A DNA stretch of 64,000 nt from Nitrospirae bacterium GWF2_44_13. GTDB taxonomy: Bacteria > Nitrospirota > Thermodesulfovibrionia > Thermodesulfovibrionales > UBA1546. This document shows positions 26,296 through 32,159 of the stretch, piece after piece (position 1 is the first letter of the stretch; each line of letters starts with the position of its first letter). Below the pieces are notes generated by a model that searched no databases, was not told the origin of the DNA, and was given only the letters and a program-made list of their open reading frames with translations. Location of the stretch: NCBI GenBank assembly GCA_001805105.1, contig MHEE01000009.1:134120-198119 (forward strand), read 5' to 3'. A program made the position numbers and the translations under genes.

Positions 26296-27671
26296 TAAAG
26301 TGTATATCCGCTCTCACCGTGCTGGCTCAGATCAAGGCCGTCAGCCTCATCTTCTTCGCTTACACGTAAACCAACAGTCCAGTCAATAACCTTTAATATC
26401 ATGAGAGTCGCTGCAAAGGAATAAATCCATACAGCGCCAATGCTTATTATCTGGTTCAGCAAAAGCGATGCATTCCCGTAAAAAAGCCCGTCATTGCCAG
26501 CGCTGTTTATTAATTTAGACGCAAATAAACCGGTTGCTATCGCGCCCCATGTGCCGCCTACTCCATGCACTCCAACTGCATCGAGAGAGTCATCGTAACC
26601 AAGCCTGGCCTTGAGATTAACAGCCATATAGCACAAAACTCCGGCCACGAGTCCTATAACAAGAGCCGGCATGGGGCCGACAAAACCTGATGCGGGTGTT
26701 ATCGCAACAAGCCCTGCAACCGCCCCTGAAGCCGCGCCGAGAGCAGTCGGCTTATTCCTGTGACTCCATTCAGCAAACATCCATGAAAGCGCTGCGGCTG
26801 CAGTTGCAATATGTGTTACAACAAAGGCTGATGTTGCCAGAGAACCGGATGCAACGGCGCTTCCTCCGTTAAAACCGAACCATCCAAACCAGAGCAGAGC
26901 AGCTCCGAGAAGCGTCATTGTAAGGTTATGAGGAGCCATCTGCTCAACGCCATGTTTCCTTCTCTTACCAACGATAATAGCGGCGGCAAGCGCTGAAACT
27001 CCGGAACTTATATGAACAACAAGGCCTCCTGCAAAATCAAGGGCGCCAAGTTCTCTTATCCATCCGCCAACACCCCATACCCAGTGCGCCAGCGGGAAAT
27101 ATACAATAGTTGCCCAGAGCACAAGAAACAAAAGATACGCCTTGAACTTGAATCTCTCGGCAAACGCGCCTGTTATCAGCGCCGGCGTAATCACGGCAAA
27201 CATCATCTGGAATATCATGAATGCCTGATGCGGTATAGTTGCCGCATAGTCGGGATTCGGTTCAAGCCCGACCCCTCTAAGCCCGACCCATTCAAGTCCA
27301 CCTATTATGTGCCACTTATCGGGCCCGAATGAAAGACTGTAGCCATAAAGCACCCATAATATGGTTATAACTCCGAGTGCTATAAAACTCTGCATTATTG
27401 TTCCAAGGACATTTTTCCTCCTCACCATACCGCCGTAAAACAGAGCCAGTCCCGGAGTCATCAGCATGACAAGCGCTGAAGAGATAAGAACCCATGCAGT
27501 ATCGCCGCTATCAACCTTTGGCGGAGCCGGGACCGCTACCGGTGCAGGCTGTGCTGCAACAGCCGGTGCCGGTGTTGCAGCGGGCACTTCACTCTTTACC
27601 TCCTCGGCAAATAGAGAGCCTGCAAATGCCATAATACATACTAAAACCAGAACACTTACTAAACGTTTCAT
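26295..27671 (-). CDS. amt: Ammonium transporter Amt (second copy)
   Basis: 458 aa. Signal peptide (1-22), an Ala/Pro-rich linker (PAATPAPAVAAQPAPVAVPA) absent from the first copy, then the full Amt fold: DTAWVLISSALVMLMTPGLALFYGGMVRRKN, HQAFMIFQMMFAVITPALITG, DFAGGLVVHISSG, GVHGVGGTWGAIATGLF and the same SQHGESGYTL tail. Highly similar to the other copy, so a recent duplication is likely. ATG follows ATGGAGGTGT. It is followed by glnB and preceded by a porin gene 24 bases away. Confidence 0.95.
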   Translation of the reverse strand: MKRLVSVLVLVCIMAFAGSLFAEEVKSEVPAATPAPAVAAQPAPVAVPAPPKVDSGDTAWVLISSALVMLMTPGLALFYGGMVRRKNVLGTIMQSFIALGVITILWVLYGYSLSFGPDKWHIIGGLEWVGLRGVGLEPNPDYAATIPHQAFMIFQMMFAVITPALITGAFAERFKFKAYLLFLVLWATIVYFPLAHWVWGVGGWIRELGALDFAGGLVVHISSGVSALAAAIIVGKRRKHGVEQMAPHNLTMTLLGAALLWFGWFGFNGGSAVASGSLATSAFVVTHIATAAAALSWMFAEWSHRNKPTALGAASGAVAGLVAITPASGFVGPMPALVIGLVAGVLCYMAVNLKARLGYDDSLDAVGVHGVGGTWGAIATGLFASKLINSAGNDGLFYGNASLLLNQIISIGAVWIYSFAATLMILKVIDWTVGLRVSEEDEADGLDLSQHGESGYTL

Positions 27672-27695
27672 TTTACACCTCCATCATAATTTTTC

Positions 27696-28595
27696 TTAAA
27701 AGCTTAACGTCAGATTTACACCTGTCACAACGTTATTATCAAGTTTTCCATTCGGGTTAAACGAATTTCCGCTTACGCTCTTTTTGGCGTCACTTGACAG
27801 GGGAAACCAGTATTGCACAAGAGGCTGGACAGAAACATTCTTTGCTACAGGGATTGTCAACCCAGCCTTTACCATGCCGTCATGGAATCCGCTGTATTTC
27901 TTGCCTGTATATGCGGCTGTGGAAGCATCGTATGTCTTCCAATAGTCATCGCTGCCTGAGAAATAACCTGCTGACGCACCCAGGTCAAGTGTCATGTCCT
28001 TGTATACAGGAACAGAATGAGCTATTGAGAGGTTGAAATATGTTCCTCCGTACTCATTTATGTCCCGATAGACCGATAACGTCGGCTTTAACAGAGTGTC
28101 ATACGATATAGTCACGAATACCTCATCTGTTTCAGCGGTGTAATCCGTGCCATAGTAGATGTAACCGCCCGTAAGGCTAAGCTTGTCCATAACATAAGTA
28201 TAGCTCAGCGTTAAATCCGTCTCATTAAGGTCTTTCTTACCCTGATTTGAAAGATAGTTTGCGTTAGTTACGCTCTGTGTGCCGTTAACATTGCTGTCAA
28301 TGTTGCTCCAGAGGGATGCCGAAAACCCTTTGTAGGAAACACTTACAGAGGGCTGCACTACAAGACTGTGCGAGCTTAATTCGTAGCCCCTGAATATATA
28401 CTTGTTGAACACACCAATCGATGCGCTGCCTGATACTGGAGAGGCCTCAGGTTTTACAGTATGAACGAGGGGCGTCCCCTTCGCTTCTACCTCGTGAACC
28501 TCTTTGCCATCTACTTTTTTGACTTCCTCCGCATATAGACCGGTTGCCGAAAACATCACCACCATAACTAAAACTAAAATCCTTAACCTTTTCAT
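27696..28595 (-). CDS. TorF-type putative porin (TIGR02001/Gcw_chp family)
   Basis: 299 aa. Signal peptide (1-22), then GSASIGVFNKYIFRGYELSSH, LWSNID and alternating amphipathic strands ending in VVTGVNLTLSF, a C-terminal aromatic residue as in outer-membrane barrels. ATG 28595 is preferred over GTG 28598 because GGAGGT stands 6 bases upstream. It lies between a NifA-like HTH gene and amt behind a sigma54 promoter, so it may be made under nitrogen limitation. Substrate unknown; passage of ammonium or another nitrogen source is inference. Confidence 0.75.
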   Translation of the reverse strand: MKRLRILVLVMVVMFSATGLYAEEVKKVDGKEVHEVEAKGTPLVHTVKPEASPVSGSASIGVFNKYIFRGYELSSHSLVVQPSVSVSYKGFSASLWSNIDSNVNGTQSVTNANYLSNQGKKDLNETDLTLSYTYVMDKLSLTGGYIYYGTDYTAETDEVFVTISYDTLLKPTLSVYRDINEYGGTYFNLSIAHSVPVYKDMTLDLGASAGYFSGSDDYWKTYDASTAAYTGKKYSGFHDGMVKAGLTIPVAKNVSVQPLVQYWFPLSSDAKKSVSGNSFNPNGKLDNNVVTGVNLTLSF

Positions 28596-28649
28596 CACAA
28601 CACCTCCAAATTTCTTATTGCAGGAAACCTGCGATTCTCTCTCATCATT

Positions 28650-28853
28650 TCACCACCTGCTGCTGTCAAACCTTACCATCTCTCCTCTGTAAGCCTCCTT
28701 TCTAATGCCGTATTTTTTAATCTTGTATCCGATCATCCTTTCGGTTATACCGAGCTTTCTTGCGGCCCTTGCCATAACCCACTCGCATTCCATGAGGGCG
28801 GTGATAATCTCTTCCCTCTCTATCTCGTTTATTTTTTCCTTTAGTGAACCCAT
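28650..28853 (-). CDS. Stand-alone Fis/NifA-type HTH protein
   Basis: 67 aa. Contains REEIITALMECEWVMARAARKLGITERMIGYKIKKYGI, which matches the C-terminal DNA-binding helix-turn-helix of NifA-type activators (compare LGITPRQIGYKIKKYNI in the NifA here) but has no AAA+ or GAF domain. ATG 28853 is taken with AGGTGA upstream; GTG 28862 is the alternative. It sits just behind a sigma54 promoter at the head of the porin-amt-glnB genes and may compete with or assist NifA at its upstream sites. Confidence 0.75.
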   Translation of the reverse strand: MGSLKEKINEIEREEIITALMECEWVMARAARKLGITERMIGYKIKKYGIRKEAYRGEMVRFDSSRW

Positions 28854-28877
28854 CCTTGTCACCTGACTTTAATAATT

Positions 28878-28892
28878 GCCAGAATCATGCCA
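28878..28892 (-). promoter_or_regulatory. Sigma54 promoter of the HTH-porin-amt-glnB unit
   Basis: TGGCATGATTCTGGC on the minus strand, GG-N10-GC spacing correct, 25 bases before the HTH protein ATG. No TGT-N10-ACA site is seen upstream, but ACAATTTTGT (28958-28967) also occurs in the nifH upstream palindrome. Confidence 0.72.
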
Positions 28893-29035
28893 GGATGTAA
28901 CTGATTGATTTGTAAGGAATTTCTGAAATTGAATATGCTACGTTTTTGTGAGTTGATACAATTTTGTCGTATTTAATCGCAGAGACAATTACAGTAAAAA
29001 TTGGAGGCTAAAAAAGAGAATGCTCAAGAGTCTTT

Positions 29036-29806
29036 TTAGTTTGAACAACTCATTCCGCACACATTACAGTGCGCATCTTTATGAAGGGAAAGTTTTTTGA
29101 ATTCCATATCCAAGGTGTTATACACTAACATCTGTGAGAGTAATGGTTTTCCGTAGCCGGTAAGTAATTTAATCGTCTCTATCGCCATAAGACACCCAAG
29201 CATTCCTGACACAGCGCCTAAAACAGGGAACCCCAACTCTTCCCATTCAGGATTGTCTTCGGGATACAGGCAGTTAAGGCAAGGCGTTACTCCGGGAATG
29301 ATATTAAAAAGGTATCCCTCCATCCCGTTCATTGCCGCTTCTACCATAGGAATTCCTTTCTTCACACAGGCGCTGTTCAGAATACGCCTTTCATGAAAAT
29401 TGGGACGCGCTGATAAGGCTATATCCGCATTTTCAAGAAGTCTCTCTGCATTATCAGGCGTAGTCCTTTCATTAAATATCTCAACTTTCACATCAGGATT
29501 AATATCTTCTATAGACTTTTCCCCTTGTATAACCCTGCTCTTGCCTATCCATTCATGTTTCATCAATACCTGTCTGTTCATATTTGAGAGCGTGAGATTG
29601 CCATAATGCGCAAAGACCATTCTGCCTATCCCGGCAACTGCGAGATACATCGCTGCAGTTCCGCCAAGACCTCCTATACCGGCAATCAAGGCAGTGGACG
29701 CCTTTAGCATCTCCTGATGCTCTCTATTAAAACCCTCAAGCATCATCTGCCTGCGGTAGCGCTCCATCTCTGCCTCTGATAGTCTGCTATTTTTCTCAAT
29801 TGACAT
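29036..29806 (-). CDS. hesA: HesA/MoeB/ThiF-family protein of the nif operon
   Basis: 256 aa. N-terminal SEAEMERYRRQMML, nucleotide loop IAGIGGLGGTAAMYLA, SNMNRQVLMK, and zinc Cys pairs CLNCLYP and CNVCGMSC. HesA proteins in nif clusters support nitrogenase, probably in molybdenum cofactor supply. The start is ambiguous: ATG 29806, GTG 29812 (GGGGA at 8 bases) and TTG 29827 are in frame, and all overlap or abut the nifB stop. About 30% like the MoeB at 12424 by eye, so a separate paralog. Confidence 0.83.
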   Translation of the reverse strand: MSIEKNSRLSEAEMERYRRQMMLEGFNREHQEMLKASTALIAGIGGLGGTAAMYLAVAGIGRMVFAHYGNLTLSNMNRQVLMKHEWIGKSRVIQGEKSIEDINPDVKVEIFNERTTPDNAERLLENADIALSARPNFHERRILNSACVKKGIPMVEAAMNGMEGYLFNIIPGVTPCLNCLYPEDNPEWEELGFPVLGAVSGMLGCLMAIETIKLLTGYGKPLLSQMLVYNTLDMEFKKLSLHKDAHCNVCGMSCSN

Positions 29807-30665
29807 TATCACAGTAATCTTCCCCAATCATTGCATTTAACACCTCAAGCTCCATATCTTTATCCTCTCCGAGAATTCCAAAGGCGTCTGCCCTGCACTG
29901 CCTGCAGTGTGTCATCTGAGTGATATGTTCTTCACAATCTTCACGCATTCTTTTAATCATCTCAGTTGACGGCCTCTGAAGATGCGATAACTCTGCCTGT
30001 GGTATCAGAGGGATTATGTTCATAATATCAACTCCCCTCTGACCTGAAAGCCATGCTATTAACGGTATCTCTGCATCATTTATTCCCGGAATATAAACAG
30101 TATTAACCTTCACAATCAGCCCCGCATCTATGACATTTCTCAATCCCCTTGCCTGATTCTTCACAATAAGTTCAGCAGCATCCCTTCCGATATATCTCTT
30201 TCCCTTGTAATAAGCCCATGAATAAATCTTTTCAGCCACCTCAGGCATTACTGCGTTTATCGTAATTGTGATGCTTCTCACTCCTGCCTTTATCAGTTCA
30301 TCAAGCCTGTCCGGCAATAAAAGGCCGTTTGTGGATATGCAGAGTGTGATATCAGGAAATTCCCTGTGTATCATGTTAAGCGTTTCAAATGTTGCATCAT
30401 TTGCAAGCGGGTCTCCGGGACCAGCTATACCTATGACGCTGATATTATCGTTCCTCTCAAGCAGAACTCTAACCCTGTCCAACGCCTCCGAAGGAGTCAT
30501 AACCTTGCTTGTAATTCCCGGTCTTGACTCATTTGCACAATCGTATTTCCTTATGCAGTAGCTACACTGTATATTGCACGCAGGCGCAACAGGAAGGTGA
30601 ATCCTTCCGAACTTGTGATGCGCCTCCCTTGAAAAACATGGATGAGTTTTAATGATATCCTTCAT
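29796..30665 (-). CDS. nifB: NifB, radical SAM FeMo-cofactor core synthase (short form)
   Basis: 289 aa. Radical SAM cluster motif CNIQCSYC in APACNIQCSYCIRKYDC; GPGDPL and NTVYIPGIND are NifB hallmarks, as is MTHCRQCRADAFGILGED near the end. It builds the 8Fe-9S-C NifB-co. The C-terminal NifX/NafY-like domain of proteobacterial NifB is absent, as in archaeal and several anaerobe enzymes. ATG follows GAGGTG. Directly after the ferredoxin gene. Confidence 0.96.
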   Translation of the reverse strand: MKDIIKTHPCFSREAHHKFGRIHLPVAPACNIQCSYCIRKYDCANESRPGITSKVMTPSEALDRVRVLLERNDNISVIGIAGPGDPLANDATFETLNMIHREFPDITLCISTNGLLLPDRLDELIKAGVRSITITINAVMPEVAEKIYSWAYYKGKRYIGRDAAELIVKNQARGLRNVIDAGLIVKVNTVYIPGINDAEIPLIAWLSGQRGVDIMNIIPLIPQAELSHLQRPSTEMIKRMREDCEEHITQMTHCRQCRADAFGILGEDKDMELEVLNAMIGEDYCDNVN

Positions 30666-30666
30666 T

Positions 30667-30942
30667 TCACACCTCTACATGAACATGGCATCTTTTTGTG
30701 CATGCCCTTGAACATGCCTCGCAGCCGATGCAGTTTTCTGGATGGGCAATTGACATTATCTTGTTGCCCATATCATCGCCGTACTCATCTTCTCCATCAA
30801 AGGGCTTTTCTATCAGTTCAAGAACATCCCTGCTGCATACTTTGTAACAGCGGCCGCAGCCGATGCATTTATTTACGTCAATTGATTCAATAAACTTTGG
30901 TGTCCATTCCTTCCCGCTTCTCGTGTATCCTATAACTGCCAT
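30667..30942 (-). CDS. fdxB: Nif-associated 2[4Fe-4S] ferredoxin (ferredoxin III type)
   Basis: 91 aa. Two cluster motifs with an unequal spacing: CIGCGRCYKVC and CIGCEACSRAC followed by TKRCHVH, with an acidic insert (DGEDEYGDD) between them, as in nif-specific ferredoxin III. Possible electron donor to nitrogenase or NifB. Its stop is 1 base from the nifB ATG. Confidence 0.88.
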   Translation of the reverse strand: MAVIGYTRSGKEWTPKFIESIDVNKCIGCGRCYKVCSRDVLELIEKPFDGEDEYGDDMGNKIMSIAHPENCIGCEACSRACTKRCHVHVEV

Positions 30943-30984
30943 AACAATCTCCTTTCTAAACTCCTGCGCAAGAAACAGAGTTGG

Positions 30985-31401
30985 CTACGCAATCGCCTCT
31001 CCGTCATGCTCTCCTGTCCTCACCCTTACAGCGTCTTCTATCGGCAGAACAAATATCTTGCCGTCTCCGTGCTGGCTTGTCTGGTTGACCTTGATTATAG
31101 ACTTCACAATCTTGCTCACAACATCGTCAGGCACAACTATTGTAAGCATCCTCTTAGGAACATACAGCGCTACTTTCGGCAGCGTATGCTCAAGCGCATA
31201 TACCGAAGGCGTAGGAGTCAGCTTCACCGCAGTGCAATAACTGTCAGGCATTTCTGAATCCATCTCCGCGCACATTGCTCCCTTTTGCTTTCCTCTGCCG
31301 TCAACGCTCTGAATCGTTAGTGACGGATACCCCAACTCATCAAGCATAGTCTTTGTTTCCGGAAGCTTGTCTCTCCTTATAATCGCAGAAATCTCTTTCA
31401 T
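30985..31401 (-). CDS. nifI2: NifI2, PII-family regulator of nitrogenase
   Basis: 138 aa, longer than GlnB because of the enlarged T-loop (KGAMCAEMDSEMPDSYC) typical of NifI2. B-loop HGDGKIFVLPIEDAVRVRTGE is intact. In methanogens NifI1-NifI2 bind NifDK and switch off activity when 2-oxoglutarate is low. ATG overlaps the nifI1 stop (ATGA). Confidence 0.92.
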   Translation of the reverse strand: MKEISAIIRRDKLPETKTMLDELGYPSLTIQSVDGRGKQKGAMCAEMDSEMPDSYCTAVKLTPTPSVYALEHTLPKVALYVPKRMLTIVVPDDVVSKIVKSIIKVNQTSQHGDGKIFVLPIEDAVRVRTGEHDGEAIA

Positions 31402-31715
31402 AGCACTGCCTCCCCCGTCCTGACTGTATATGCAGCATCAACAGGGCTTACAAATATCTTTCCGTCGCCGATAAAGCCTGTTTTTGCCTTATCCTGAATT
31501 ATCTTGACCACTTTGTCCGCATCGTCATTATCCACAACTGTCATGATAAGGGTCTTCGGCAGTTCGTCATAATGCACGGGCCCGACTTGCAGCCCTTTCT
31601 GCTTTCCCCTCCCGAACACAGGCATCTTTGTAAGGGACGGGAAACCCGCTCCTTCCAATGCCAGCACTACCTCCTGTTCTTTCTCCGGCCTGATAAAAGC
31701 TCTGATCATCTTCAT
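31398..31715 (-). CDS. nifI1: NifI1, PII-family regulator of nitrogenase
   Basis: 105 aa. RGKQKGLQVGPVHYDELPKT is the NifI1 T-loop, and TGFIGDGKIFVSPVDAAYTVRTGE the B-loop. No Tyr51-type uridylylation site. Partner of NifI2. Here the pair lies after nifX rather than between nifH and nifD, the order best known from methanogens. Confidence 0.92.
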   Translation of the reverse strand: MKMIRAFIRPEKEQEVVLALEGAGFPSLTKMPVFGRGKQKGLQVGPVHYDELPKTLIMTVVDNDDADKVVKIIQDKAKTGFIGDGKIFVSPVDAAYTVRTGEAVL

Positions 31716-31766
31716 ATTTGTTTCCTCCCTTCTATTAAATTCTAAGTTTTTCTTCTGTGCTGCTCT

Positions 31767-32159
31767 TTATTCGTTTATCGCCTTTTTAAGCCACGGCGGC
31801 GGCGATTTTTTCAAAACCTCCGAAAGTTTCTGCAAAGATTCTTCTATGGATACAACCTCCTTCACTTTAACCGGCATCATCCCCCTTTTGATGAGTCTTG
31901 AAGCAGAAGGCCCGCCTATTTCCGTCATATAGACGATTTTGCAGTCTTTGAGCCTACTAACCTTCGCTTCAACCTTGACGTCATGTATCAGTCCGCTGCC
32001 CTTTGTGCTTTCTACTTCCTTATCCCTGCCGTCCGCAAACTTCCTAATCCCGATAAATTTGTAAGCGTCTGTTGTCAGTTCATATACTACGAACATTCCT
32101 GCCCTGCCGAAATGCTCATCAACATTGATCCCATCTGTTGTTGCAAATGCTACTTTCAT
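31767..32159 (-). CDS. nifX: NifX-type FeMo-cofactor carrier
   Basis: 130 aa, dinitrogenase iron-molybdenum cofactor-binding fold: MKVAFATTDGINVDEHFGRAG, FADGRDKE, and MTEIGGPSASRLIKRGMMPVKV. Carries NifB-co/VK-cluster between NifB and NifEN. Its ATG overlaps the nifEN stop by ATGA. Confidence 0.93.
   Translation of the reverse strand: MKVAFATTDGINVDEHFGRAGMFVVYELTTDAYKFIGIRKFADGRDKEVESTKGSGLIHDVKVEAKVSRLKDCKIVYMTEIGGPSASRLIKRGMMPVKVKEVVSIEESLQKLSEVLKKSPPPWLKKAINE

Noticed and set aside
28599..28649. 17-codon ORF between the HTH gene and the porin gene (starts MMRENRRF)
   Set aside because: It has AGGTGG upstream but no similarity to anything else here; its 3' end is just the porin ribosome site. 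Not supported enough to list as a gene.
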